35,942 nt of DNA from Fibrobacter sp. (GCA_016285835.1 JAEERM010000021.1:1-35942), one strand, 5' to 3'. Shown: positions 15,517 through 23,447, counted from the stretch's first letter. The notes: generated from the sequence alone by a model not told the origin. Numbers and translations: made by a program.

Positions 15517-16605
15517 TTACGCCTCCAGCCACTTCTTCACGAGTTCCAGCAAGAAAGCATTCTCTTCGGGCTTACCAAGTGTAATACGCACATGTTCGGG
15601 CATGCCGAAGCTCGTAAGCCCGCGGATAATCATGCCGTTTTGTTCCAGAAACGCCACCATTTCCTTCGCACGTTCGCCGATGCGCACGCAAATAAAGTTC
15701 GCCTGCGTCGGGAGCACCTTGAAGCCGAATGATTCAAAAGCATCCGTCAGCACCTTCACGCCTTCGGCGTTCATCTTGCGCGTATTCTGCACGTGTTCCT
15801 CGTCGCCGAGAGCGGCAATTGCAGCCACCTGCGCCGCCTGGTTCACGTCAAACGGCGGCTTGATTTTCCACATTGCCTTGATAACGCTTTCGTTCGACAT
15901 GGCATAACCGATTCTAAGCCCAGCCAGTCCGTAAATCTTGCTGAACGTACGGTTAATAAACAAGTTCGGATATTCGTCGAGCAACCCTGCCAATTGCGGA
16001 TAGTCGTCAGCCGTCGCAAATTCCGAATACGCCTCGTCCAAAAAGACAAGCACATCCTGCGGGACCTTCTTCAAGAAATCGCGGATTTCGGTTTCGCTGT
16101 AGTAGGCACCCGTCGGGTTGTTCGGGTTGCAGATAAAGGCCACGCGGGTCTTTGCATTGATTGCTTTTGCGAGGTCCTCAAGCGAAGCCTTCTGTTCGCC
16201 CTCGCCCACGCCAATAAAGTCGGCACCGTTCGAGAGCGTCGTAAACTTGTACACGGAGAACGTCGGTGTAATTCCCACGCAGTTGTCGCCCTGGCGGATG
16301 AACGCCTTGCCGATCATGTCGATAATCTCGTCGGAGCCATTACCTATGATAATCTGCGAGGTCTTCACCCCGAACTTCTGCGCAATGGAGTCAATCAGCT
16401 TCGGAGCATCGCCACGCGGGTAGAGGTGCAGACTGTCCGCAATCTGGTGGAACGCCTCGACCGCCTTCGGGGATGCACCCAGCGGATTCTCGTTGGACGC
16501 AAGTTTAACAATGCGGTTTAGGCCATAACGCTCGCGAATTTCCTCGATGGATTTTCCGGGAACGTAATCAGACAATTTTGAAAGTTCTGGACGCGGTTCA
16601 ATCAT
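15517..16605 (-). CDS. hisC: Histidinol-phosphate aminotransferase
   Basis: HisC transfers an amino group from glutamate to imidazole-acetol phosphate (PLP-dependent class I/II aminotransferase). The 362-residue length is normal. Landmarks are LASNENPLGASPKA near 35-48, ICNPNNPTGAYYS near 158-170, Asp190 in VFLDEAYSEF, and the PLP-binding Lys223 in RTFSKIYGLAGLRIGY. ATG 16605 has AGAGG five bases upstream. It heads a two-gene hisC-hisN unit separate from any other his gene in the window, and its promoter overlaps that of the divergent gene at 16651 within only 45 bp. Confidence 0.95.
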   Translation of the reverse strand: MIEPRPELSKLSDYVPGKSIEEIRERYGLNRIVKLASNENPLGASPKAVEAFHQIADSLHLYPRGDAPKLIDSIAQKFGVKTSQIIIGNGSDEIIDMIGKAFIRQGDNCVGITPTFSVYKFTTLSNGADFIGVGEGEQKASLEDLAKAINAKTRVAFICNPNNPTGAYYSETEIRDFLKKVPQDVLVFLDEAYSEFATADDYPQLAGLLDEYPNLFINRTFSKIYGLAGLRIGYAMSNESVIKAMWKIKPPFDVNQAAQVAAIAALGDEEHVQNTRKMNAEGVKVLTDAFESFGFKVLPTQANFICVRIGERAKEMVAFLEQNGMIIRGLTSFGMPEHVRITLGKPEENAFLLELVKKWLEA

Positions 16606-16650
16606 GTTTACCTCTATTTACGCGATAAAATTTAGCTAACTTTTAACCGT

Positions 16651-17349
16651 ATGAGAAAAGTCCTCACAGCCCTATTCGTTATTCTGGCTACAAATGTATT
16701 TGCCCTCGACAACATCTGGGATATGCGATATACGTTCGGGCCCGATAGCCGCCCCTCTCCCAAATTAGGGTTCGGATTCGGAATGCGTTCGGACTTCGAC
16801 CCGAATGTTCTTTTCCCCATCAACCTCACAAGCGGCTTGACAAAAAATTTTGACTTCGGTTCAAAAATCAACGTCCAAACTTACGACAAAATGGACTATA
16901 TACAGGCCTCCCTTGACGTCGGTGGTCGCTTCCGGTTCAACACAGTCAATTTCTTTGAAGTCGATGGCTACTTTGGTCTAAACAGGAACAATGGTAGCGC
17001 CATCGTCCTCACGCTCGGTTCGGATCAAGTTATCTCCAAGAATTTTCTGAACTATTACGAAGCCCGCGCCGGATTCCTCGATGGAGTCACAGGCGATGGA
17101 GGCTACGTAAAGTTTGCATTGGGAATGACGCCGACACTCATTTTCGGGCGTTTTCTGCGTTGCATGGTCGAGGTCAACACATCGGGCAGTGCAGGGCACC
17201 TTCTCGACGACTTCATGATCGACATCCTGCCTAAATTCGAATTCGCATTCGGAGGCACACGAGTCCGTCTGGACTTCGACATCGGCGTGATGCAAGAAAA
17301 GAACAACGACCGCTATGGAATCGGCCTGTACGTGATGACAGCTTTATAA
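16651..17349 (+). CDS. Small outer-membrane beta-barrel protein, function unknown
   Basis: The 232-residue protein has a signal peptide MRKVLTALFVILATNVFA, cut before LDN. The mature part consists of alternating strands rich in Phe, Tyr and Gly (KLGFGFGMRSDF, VGGRFRFNTVNFFEVDGYFGL, RVRLDFDIGVM) that suggest an eight- to twelve-strand barrel. No family is recognised. There is no clear Shine-Dalgarno site; TAGCTAACT just upstream could be the -10 region. It converges on clpB, and its TAA stop is the start of a heptamer array. Confidence 0.78.
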   Translation: MRKVLTALFVILATNVFALDNIWDMRYTFGPDSRPSPKLGFGFGMRSDFDPNVLFPINLTSGLTKNFDFGSKINVQTYDKMDYIQASLDVGGRFRFNTVNFFEVDGYFGLNRNNGSAIVLTLGSDQVISKNFLNYYEARAGFLDGVTGDGGYVKFALGMTPTLIFGRFLRCMVEVNTSGSAGHLLDDFMIDILPKFEFAFGGTRVRLDFDIGVMQEKNNDRYGIGLYVMTAL

Positions 17350-17415
17350 GTAGGAAGTTAGAAGTAGGAAGTAGGAAGTCACTGTCTACTTCCTACTGTC
17401 TACTTCCTACTACTC
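17348..17415. repeat. Two-armed heptamer inverted repeat between convergent genes
   Basis: The left arm (17348-17379) repeats AAGTAGG, with one copy changed to AAGTTAG, beginning inside the TAA stop of the gene to the left. The right arm (17381-17415) alternates ACTGTCT and ACTTCCT and runs into the TAG stop of clpB. The arms are complementary over most of their length and could form one long hairpin on either strand. The reverse complement of the right arm matches the array at 6676-6710. Confidence 0.8.
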
Positions 17416-19962
17416 AACCACAAATTTCTCGCCATCGTAGTCGATGGTTACGGGCTTTGCGGCACTCACTTCGCCAGCGAGGATTGCATGGCTCAGCGGG
17501 CGTTCCACGTTCCGTTCCAGGTAACGCTGAATCGGACGGGCACCGAATTCCGGCTGGTAGGCACCATCGGCAATGGCGTCGAGCGCCTTATCGGTCAGCG
17601 TGAGCTGCAAATCCTGACGGGCGGCGCGTTCAGCGAGTCCCTTGAATTTCAGCTTCACGATGTCCTTGATCTGCGGTTTCGTTAAGCTCTGGAACACCAG
17701 CACTTCGTCCAAGCGGTTCAAGAATTCCGGGCGGAAGAATCCACGGAGTTCCGGCTCGATTTCCTTCAAGGTCACAGGCTTCGCATCGCCCGCGCGGTTC
17801 TGGAAATGAGCGGCGCCCAGGTTCGACGTCATCAGAATCAAGGTGTTCTTGAAATTCACGGTACGGCCCTTGCCATCGGTCAGACGACCGTCGTCAAGCA
17901 CCTGCAACAGCGTGTTGAACACGTCGGGGTGAGCCTTCTCGATTTCGTCGAGAAGAATCACGCAGTACGGATGCGTACGCACGGCTTCGGTCAGCTGGCC
18001 GCCTTCTTCGTAGCCCACGTATCCCGGAGGCGCACCGATCAAGCGGCTCACGCTATGCTTTTCCATGTATTCACTCATGTCAATACGCACCAGGGCCGCT
18101 TCGCTATCAAACAGTTCGGTCGAAAGCGCACGGGCAAGTTCCGTCTTACCGACACCTGTCGGGCCAAGGAACAAGAAGCTACCAATCGGCGCATTCTCGC
18201 GGCTAAGGCCACTACGGTTACGGAGAATTGCTTCAGAAACCGCTTCCACAGCTTCGTCCTGGCCAATCACGCGGGCATGCAGACGTTCGTCCAAGTGCAA
18301 CAACTTGGCCTTTTCGCCTTCGCAAAGCTTCGTCACCGGAATTCCGGTCCAGCGGCTCACCACAAGGGCGATGGTTTCTTCCGTCACCTCTTCGCTCAGG
18401 TCACCGTCGCCTGCAGACTTCTTGATTTCTTCCGTCTTCGCGGCGATTTCCTTTTCCAAGTTCACAATCTTGTTGTACTTGAGTTCGGCAGCGCGGTTCA
18501 AGTCGTAGCGGGCTTCGGCCTGCTCCATCTCGTCCTTCGCCTGCTGCAAGGACTTCTTGAGGCCCTGCAACTCGGCGTTCTTCGCACGCCTCTCCTGCCA
18601 GCGGTCCTGCATCAGCTTGACTGCAGCATCTGTCGTCGCGAGTTCTTCGCGCAACTCTTTCAGGCGCTTTACGCTGGTGTCGTCGGTTTCCTTCGCCAAG
18701 GCCTGCTCCTCGATTTTCATCTGGAGTTCCTTACGCTGCAAGGTGTCCAAGGCTTCGGGCACGGTATCCATCTGCGTCTTCACAAGGCTTGCGGCCTCGT
18801 CAATCAGGTCAATAGCCTTGTCCGGCAAGAAACGGTCACTGATGTAGCGGTTCGAAAGTTTCACCGCCGCCACGAGCGCGTTGTCGTGCAGACGCACGCC
18901 ATGGTGCGCGTCAAAGCCATCCTTGATGCCACGGAGAATAGAAATTGATTCCTCTTCGCTCGGTTCGTCGACCTGCACAGGCTGGAAACGGCGTTCCAAT
19001 GCGGAATCCTTCTCGATGTACTTGCGGTATTCCTGCGTAGTGGTCGCACCGATGCAGTGCAGTTCACCACGGGCGAGCTTCGGCTTGAGCATGTTGCCCA
19101 AGTCCATGGAGCCCTCGGTCTTGCCCGCACCCACGATGGTGTGGATTTCATCGATAAACAGCAACGTGTTGCCGTCTTCTTCGAGCGCGTCGAGCACCGC
19201 TTTCAAACGTTCCTCGAAATCGCCACGGTACTTTGCGCCCGCCATCAAGGCAGACAAATCCAGCGCGAACAACTTCTTGCCCTTCAGGGCGTCAGGCACA
19301 TCGCCGCGGTAAATACGCTCGGCGAGCCCTTCGACAATAGCGGTCTTACCCACGCCCGGTTCACCGACCAGGCACGGGTTGTTTTTCGTCTTACGGCTAA
19401 GAATCAAGATGACACGGCGGATTTCCTCTTCACGGCCAATCACCGGCGAAAGCTTTCCGTCAGCAGCCATTTCCACAAGTTCACGGCCGTAGAGTTTCAG
19501 CGGAGACTGTTCCTCGGCATTGGCGGCACCCGCAAACGGGTCAGACAGCCATGTTTCCACGACCTCGACACTTCCCAAAGCATCTTCGAACACCTTCGCA
19601 AGGCCTCGATCGCCCGAAAACTTCATCAAGGCCACGAGCATGTCGCCCGGAGTCACCATGCGGTTCACCTGACGCGCCGCCTGCACGGAGGCGCGCAAGA
19701 TGCGGTTCAAGTCGTTATCAGGTTCCACATCGGGGTTCACACCTTCCATACGCGGAATCTTCTGCACGAACGGCTCCAACTTGCCGCGGAGCTCGTTGGT
19801 CTTCGCGCCTTTGGACTTGTAGAGTTTCTTCAGGGTGGCATCGGGGCCTTCTACCAGGCCCACCGCCAAGTGTGCCGCACCCAAGTAGGAATGGGAGCAA
19901 CGGTCGCGCAGGCTCTGCGCCTTCGCCAACACCTTTTCTGCATCGTTATTAAAATCGGACAT
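17410..19962 (-). CDS. clpB: ClpB/Hsp104-type protein disaggregase
   Basis: ClpB is a hexameric AAA+ machine that, with DnaK, pulls proteins out of aggregates in the cytoplasm. The 850 residues hold an N domain (about 1-145), a first ATPase (GEPGVGKT near 200, Walker B LLFIDEIH), a long coiled-coil middle domain (about 400-520, which separates ClpB from ClpA and ClpC), a second ATPase (GPTGVGKT near 600, [11 protein letters not shown]) and the C-terminal domain. The frame is open to 20094, but ATG 19962 has AGAAGG six bases upstream and matches known N-termini. Just upstream is a perfect sigma-54 promoter instead of the usual heat-shock type. Confidence 0.96.
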   Translation of the reverse strand: MSDFNNDAEKVLAKAQSLRDRCSHSYLGAAHLAVGLVEGPDATLKKLYKSKGAKTNELRGKLEPFVQKIPRMEGVNPDVEPDNDLNRILRASVQAARQVNRMVTPGDMLVALMKFSGDRGLAKVFEDALGSVEVVETWLSDPFAGAANAEEQSPLKLYGRELVEMAADGKLSPVIGREEEIRRVILILSRKTKNNPCLVGEPGVGKTAIVEGLAERIYRGDVPDALKGKKLFALDLSALMAGAKYRGDFEERLKAVLDALEEDGNTLLFIDEIHTIVGAGKTEGSMDLGNMLKPKLARGELHCIGATTTQEYRKYIEKDSALERRFQPVQVDEPSEEESISILRGIKDGFDAHHGVRLHDNALVAAVKLSNRYISDRFLPDKAIDLIDEAASLVKTQMDTVPEALDTLQRKELQMKIEEQALAKETDDTSVKRLKELREELATTDAAVKLMQDRWQERRAKNAELQGLKKSLQQAKDEMEQAEARYDLNRAAELKYNKIVNLEKEIAAKTEEIKKSAGDGDLSEEVTEETIALVVSRWTGIPVTKLCEGEKAKLLHLDERLHARVIGQDEAVEAVSEAILRNRSGLSRENAPIGSFLFLGPTGVGKTELARALSTELFDSEAALVRIDMSEYMEKHSVSRLIGAPPGYVGYEEGGQLTEAVRTHPYCVILLDEIEKAHPDVFNTLLQVLDDGRLTDGKGRTVNFKNTLILMTSNLGAAHFQNRAGDAKPVTLKEIEPELRGFFRPEFLNRLDEVLVFQSLTKPQIKDIVKLKFKGLAERAARQDLQLTLTDKALDAIADGAYQPEFGARPIQRYLERNVERPLSHAILAGEVSAAKPVTIDYDGEKFVVE

Positions 19963-20000
19963 ATTTAACCTTCTCTTTCTATTTTTTACCGCCATATATA

Positions 20001-20017
20001 TGCAAAGGCCGTGCCAA
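20001..20017 (-). promoter_or_regulatory. Sigma-54 (RpoN) -24/-12 promoter of clpB
   Basis: Read on the minus strand the site is TTGGCACGGCCTTTGCA. It matches the RpoN consensus YTGGCACG-N4-TTGCW at every defined base, with the required spacing between the -24 GG and the -12 GC. Transcription would start near 19991, about 30 bases before the clpB ATG and just upstream of its AGAAGG. Such promoters need an ATP-driven enhancer-binding protein. Confidence 0.7.
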
Positions 20018-20143
20018 CGCCAAAAAAGCCCCCAAATGGCCCAAATTCGCACCAAACAACAGCAGTGTTTAATAAAAAAATGCCATTTTTTCAAAAAAAT
20101 ACAGTTTTTCAGCTCTTTTTGAGACAGATACGCGGAACAGAGG

Positions 20144-20165
20144 GTGTTGTAAAACGCAACAACAC
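20144..20165. promoter_or_regulatory. Palindrome GTGTTGT-N8-ACAACAC, possible enhancer site
   Basis: This is a perfect 7-bp inverted repeat with an 8-base spacer, about 150 bp upstream of the predicted sigma-54 start of clpB. Enhancer-binding proteins usually sit 80-200 bp upstream of such promoters on dyad sites. It might instead be a simple hairpin or serve ddl on the other strand. The link to clpB is inference. Confidence 0.4.
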
Positions 20166-20188
20166 TTTATCACTCCTTCCCCTACCTT

Positions 20189-20217
20189 TTGCCCCTCCAC
20201 AAATCTATCTTATAGAT
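20189..20217 (+). promoter_or_regulatory. Candidate sigma-70-type promoter upstream of ddl
   Basis: TTGCCC (20189-20194) and TATAGA (20211-20216) are spaced by 16 bp. A start near 20224 would give a short transcript that meets the terminator at 20246-20282. A second AT-rich -10-like element, TATAAAG, lies nearer ddl at about 20315-20321, downstream of that terminator. Confidence 0.35.
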
Positions 20218-20245
20218 ACGAAACCAAACATCCCAAACACCAACT

Positions 20246-20282
20246 ACGGCATCCCTTTGGGGGGGATGCCGTTAGTTTTTTT
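20246..20282 (+). terminator. Intrinsic terminator inside the ddl leader
   Basis: A perfect 10-bp stem ACGGCATCCC/GGGATGCCGT (20246-20255, 20263-20272) with a TTTGGGG loop is followed by TAG and seven T residues. The stem can extend by three further pairs around a one-base bulge. It reads toward ddl yet lies 60 bases before its start codon, and no gene ends upstream of it on this strand. It could end a short RNA or act as an attenuator. The rest of the gap 19963-20343 shows nothing else firm. Confidence 0.8.
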
Positions 20283-20343
20283 ATTCCCCAAAAATCCTAA
20301 TTTACTACATTATTTATAAAGTTTATTTCTAAAGAGGTTTATA

Positions 20344-21378
20344 ATGGCTCGTATGCGCGTACTCGTTTTAATGGGTGGTCCATCCACCGAACATGATGTT
20401 TCCGTTGTCAGTGGCACCGGCGTTGTCCGCGCCATGAATCCGGACCGTTACAACATCCACCCCGTCCTTATCGACAAAGACGGTACCTGGCACTGGTCTT
20501 CCCGCGAACTCTCTCCTTATCAGAAAGACAACTTCTCGGTGAACTATTTCCGCGGACTCGAAGGTGCTGCCGCCAACTGCAAAAAGTCTCCGGCCCTTTC
20601 GGAACTCCCCGATGCCGACATTGCTTTCCTCGCCTTGCACGGTAAATGGGGCGAAGACGGCCACATTCAGGCTATGCTCGAAAACTGGGGTATTCCCTAC
20701 ACCGGTTGCGGCCTCCTTGCCTCGGCCCTTGCCATGGACAAGGTGAAGACCAAAGAAATCTACAGGGCAAACGGCATCCCGACTCCGCCGTATCGCGTCA
20801 TCTGGAAGCACGACTTTACCGGCGACACGCTCGTGTCCGTTTCCGATGAACTCGGATTCCCGCTCGTGATCAAGGACCCGCTGGGCGGCTCCTCTATCGG
20901 CATCGGTATCGCCAAGGACCTTGACGAAGCAGGCAAAATTGCCCAGGACCTGTTCAAGGATTCCAACCGCCTGCTCTGCGAAAAGTTCATTGCCGGCGAA
21001 GAAGCGAGCTGCGGTTACATCGAAGGCGAAAAGCCCCTGCCGCCGACTGAAATGCGCATGACCACCCGCGAATACTTTGACTTCGAAGCCAAGTACAACG
21101 GCGAATGCAAGGAAGTCACCCCGGCCGAATTTGACGAAGACCTCACCAAGCGCATCCAGGAACTCGTGAAAAACGCTCACTATGCTATTGGCGGTTCAGG
21201 CTACAGCCGTACCGACGTGCGTATCACCAAGGACAAGCAGCTGTTCGCTATCGAAACGAATACGCTCCCGGGCATGACTCCGACTTCGATTCTTCCGGCC
21301 GAAGCCGCCAGCGTAGGCATTACCTACAGCCAGCTGATCGACCTGATTATCGACAAGAGCCTCTACATCAAAAGATAA
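20344..21378 (+). CDS. ddl: D-alanine--D-alanine ligase
   Basis: Ddl joins two D-Ala residues with ATP for peptidoglycan precursors. The 344-residue ATP-grasp protein shows GGPSTEHDVS near 11-20 (with Glu16), the LALHGKWGEDG loop near 97-106, SALAMDK near 127-133, and GGSYSRTDVR-like and IETNTLPGMTPTS segments near 283-315. The omega-loop reads FDFEAKY: the Tyr after Lys250 is the residue that favours D-Ala as the second substrate, while D-lactate-type ligases such as that of Leuconostoc carry Phe there. A vancomycin-sensitive precursor is thus predicted. ATG 20344 has AGAGG seven bases upstream. It leads the ddl-tsaB-rimI group. Confidence 0.95.
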   Translation: MARMRVLVLMGGPSTEHDVSVVSGTGVVRAMNPDRYNIHPVLIDKDGTWHWSSRELSPYQKDNFSVNYFRGLEGAAANCKKSPALSELPDADIAFLALHGKWGEDGHIQAMLENWGIPYTGCGLLASALAMDKVKTKEIYRANGIPTPPYRVIWKHDFTGDTLVSVSDELGFPLVIKDPLGGSSIGIGIAKDLDEAGKIAQDLFKDSNRLLCEKFIAGEEASCGYIEGEKPLPPTEMRMTTREYFDFEAKYNGECKEVTPAEFDEDLTKRIQELVKNAHYAIGGSGYSRTDVRITKDKQLFAIETNTLPGMTPTSILPAEAASVGITYSQLIDLIIDKSLYIKR

Positions 21379-21469
21379 AGTTGGTAGAACTTAGTTGGTA
21401 GAGCTTAGATAAGAAAAACTCTTCTAAGTTCTAAGCTCTAAGTTCTTAGCCCAAAGCTCTAAATTCTAA
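21378..21469. repeat. Two-armed heptamer array between the ddl stop and the tsaB start
   Basis: The left arm (21378-21412) has five 7-bp units beginning at the last base of the ddl TAA. Four carry TAG at exact 7-bp steps (21385, 21392, 21399, 21406). The right arm (21421-21469) has seven units in phase of the type GTTCTAA and ends two bases before the tsaB ATG. The arms are largely complementary. The array occupies the place where a Shine-Dalgarno site for tsaB would be. Confidence 0.78.
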
Positions 21470-21471
21470 CT

Positions 21472-22098
21472 ATGTTCGACTTATTTGTAGATACTTCGCG
21501 CAAGGGAATCTCGATGGCGCTCCTCGAATCGGGAGCAAACCGCTACATCGAATCCATCGATGAATCGGCCCGTGGCGAAACCGCCTCGGCCATGCTCGAC
21601 GCCCTCCTCGAAAAAGCGGGCGCCACCCTCGACCAGGTCACGCGCGTCATGGTCACGCTCGGTCCCGGCTCTTTCAGCGGCCTACGCACGGGAGTCGCCT
21701 TTTGCGAAGGGCTCAGCTTTAGCGGCAAACGCAAACTCTACGGAGTTTCTACCCTGGCGGCCCTCGCCTGCTTTGCCGACGCGTCCGAAAGTGCGGCAGT
21801 CGTCATCCGCGCCCGCAAGGACTACTGGTACCTGCGCCTCGACGAAAAAGAAAGCTTTATCGAAACGGCCCAGGTCATCGAAGCCCTCAAGGCTCACCCT
21901 GTAAAAGAGGTCGTCGTAGATGAGGCAGCCCTCGCCGACGAGTCCCTGCAAGCCGCATTCAATTCAACCGGCGCAAGGACTATTCTGGATAAGGGTCAGC
22001 CGCTCAGCAAATGGAGCAGCCTTTTCAATACGGTCGCCCCCAGCCTGATGCTCGAAGCAAACTACATCCAGCCGTCCTATTTCGAAAAGTTGCACTGA
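21472..22098 (+). CDS. tsaB: tRNA threonylcarbamoyladenosine biosynthesis protein TsaB
   Basis: TsaB (YeaZ) is the non-catalytic partner of TsaD in making t6A37 on ANN-decoding tRNAs. The 208-residue protein has the N-terminal actin-like ATPase fold and the signature GPGSFSGLRTGVAFCEGL (near 63-80, usually GPGSFTGLR). The shortened C-terminal half is normal for TsaB compared with TsaD. It stands next to rimI, a common pairing. No Shine-Dalgarno motif precedes the ATG because the repeat array extends to two bases before it; translation may depend on unstructured initiation or on coupling. Confidence 0.92.
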   Translation: MFDLFVDTSRKGISMALLESGANRYIESIDESARGETASAMLDALLEKAGATLDQVTRVMVTLGPGSFSGLRTGVAFCEGLSFSGKRKLYGVSTLAALACFADASESAAVVIRARKDYWYLRLDEKESFIETAQVIEALKAHPVKEVVVDEAALADESLQAAFNSTGARTILDKGQPLSKWSSLFNTVAPSLMLEANYIQPSYFEKLH

Positions 22099-22129
22099 CA
22101 TCTGCCTTACTGCCACATAGGAAAACGCT

Positions 22130-22594
22130 ATGCCCATTCGCAAGATGAATTCAGCCGACATTCCTGCCGTCCTGCGAATTCAGGGCGAACTCGCATTCCA
22201 AGACTGGAACGAGCGTCAGTACGAGATTGAAATCAAGGCGCCCTACACTTACGCCGTCGTCTACGAAAACGATGGCAATATCATCGGATACGCGGTTTTC
22301 CATCTACTGGGAGCCGATTCGGAATTGCTCTCCATCGCAGTCCGCAACTCGGCTCAACATAACGGAATCGGTGGAAAACTTTTGCAGGCAGGGCTTTCGC
22401 AACTTGACCTTGAAAAAACGGACTGTTGCTTTCTGGAGGTCCGCGAGACAAACCTCAAAGCCCGCCGCTTTTACGAAAAACACGGATTTACTTTATTCGG
22501 AATACGCAAGAAATACTACGCCGACGGTGAAAACGCGGCCCTCTACCGCACCGAAAAAAGAAGCGACATAGATCCATCGCGAAAAGGAGTTTAA
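22130..22594 (+). CDS. rimI: Ribosomal protein S18 alanine N-acetyltransferase (GNAT)
   Basis: RimI acetylates the N-terminal Ala of S18 using acetyl-CoA. The 154-residue GNAT protein has strand ELLSIAV, the acetyl-CoA loop NGIGGKLL (near 78-86), FLEVRETNLKARRFYEKHGFTLFGIRKKYY (near 103-132) and NAALY, which are the RimI hallmarks. The usual Q/RxxGxG/A is HNGIGG here. It follows tsaB by 31 bases with AGGA before its ATG. A related GNAT specificity cannot be excluded. Confidence 0.9.
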   Translation: MPIRKMNSADIPAVLRIQGELAFQDWNERQYEIEIKAPYTYAVVYENDGNIIGYAVFHLLGADSELLSIAVRNSAQHNGIGGKLLQAGLSQLDLEKTDCCFLEVRETNLKARRFYEKHGFTLFGIRKKYYADGENAALYRTEKRSDIDPSRKGV

Positions 22595-22595
22595 A

Positions 22596-23447
22596 TTGTC
22601 CAAGCTACCCACCAAGAAGCAAATCAAGAAGAAAAAGATCATTCTGAGTGCGCTTGTCCTTACCGCCATTTTTTTCGTCATCACATTCTACATCGTAATG
22701 ACGCAAAGCGGGCATTGGCTTGTCGATGACGACGATTTCGACCACGTAAACTGGGTTGTCGTTTTGGACGGACAGACCGCAGATATGGAACGCACCGACT
22801 ATGCTGCCGAACTGATGGCAAGCGGAAAAGCGGACTCCGTACTGATTCTCGGTCGACGCACCTTCCGCAACAAGACCAACGCCGAATTCTACCTAGACGA
22901 TTTCATGAAGCTAGGGGATTTCGACAGTAATGCGGTCTTTATCGCAAGGCATGACGATCCGTCCACCATCGGCGAAGCATACACCATCATTCCCTGGCTC
23001 AAGAAACACAAGGCGGACACCGTACTTCTCTTGACTAGCGCCGCCTCGACCCACCGGGTCAAGAACATTTTCAGGACTCTTTCCGGAGACAGTCCCGTCT
23101 ACTTCACCAAAGACCTTCACCACTTTATCTACAATGCCGATTCCTGGTATACAAGCCGCGAATCCCGCAAGGAATGGCTGCGAGGCTGGGCCGCTCTGTT
23201 TGTCTCGTACTACGATCTTTTGCCCGCAGGGAACCTTACGGCAACAGACTCCTTCTACTACAAGCCGATCATTTCCGCAAAGGAATTCGAATCCGAAAAC
23301 AACCCGGTCGTCGACTTGCAATCGCTCCTTCCCAAGGTGCAGGAAAAGCTGAAGGAAACCTCTGCGGATACCGCAAAGGCGGACACGACCGTCAAGGATA
23401 CCGTCGTCAAGAAAGACTCGACGGCAAAGGACTCAACAACAAAGTAA
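22596..23447 (+). CDS. Membrane-anchored DUF218 (YdcF/SanA/ElyC-like) protein
   Basis: The 283-residue protein has a very basic N-terminus, one membrane helix (about 18-36) and a periplasmic DUF218 domain (about 50-200). Landmarks are VVVLDGQ, a DYAAELMASGKADSVLILG segment and DPSTIGEAYTIIPWL with LLLTSAASTHRVKNIF. SanA and ElyC relatives affect envelope integrity and undecaprenyl-lipid use; the exact role here is unknown. The tail (about 245-283) is a low-complexity Lys/Asp/Thr/Val-rich repeat. It starts with TTG at 22596, one base after the rimI stop, supported by GGAG six to seven bases upstream. Its 3' end overlaps the convergent GH9 gene by 15 bases. Confidence 0.85.
   Translation: MSKLPTKKQIKKKKIILSALVLTAIFFVITFYIVMTQSGHWLVDDDDFDHVNWVVVLDGQTADMERTDYAAELMASGKADSVLILGRRTFRNKTNAEFYLDDFMKLGDFDSNAVFIARHDDPSTIGEAYTIIPWLKKHKADTVLLLTSAASTHRVKNIFRTLSGDSPVYFTKDLHHFIYNADSWYTSRESRKEWLRGWAALFVSYYDLLPAGNLTATDSFYYKPIISAKEFESENNPVVDLQSLLPKVQEKLKETSADTAKADTTVKDTVVKKDSTAKDSTTK

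Noticed and set aside
17806..18948. Antisense open frame within clpB
   Set aside because: clpB is unambiguous on the other strand; this is a codon-use shadow.
20344..21378. Possible D-Ala--D-Lac type ligase
   Set aside because: The omega-loop keeps Tyr after the Lys (EAKY), the form found in D-Ala--D-Ala ligases.
6626..21469. Heptamer arrays considered as CRISPR or minisatellite coding repeats
   Set aside because: Units are only 7 bp, degenerate and contiguous, with no spacers, no cas genes, and frequent stops in all frames.
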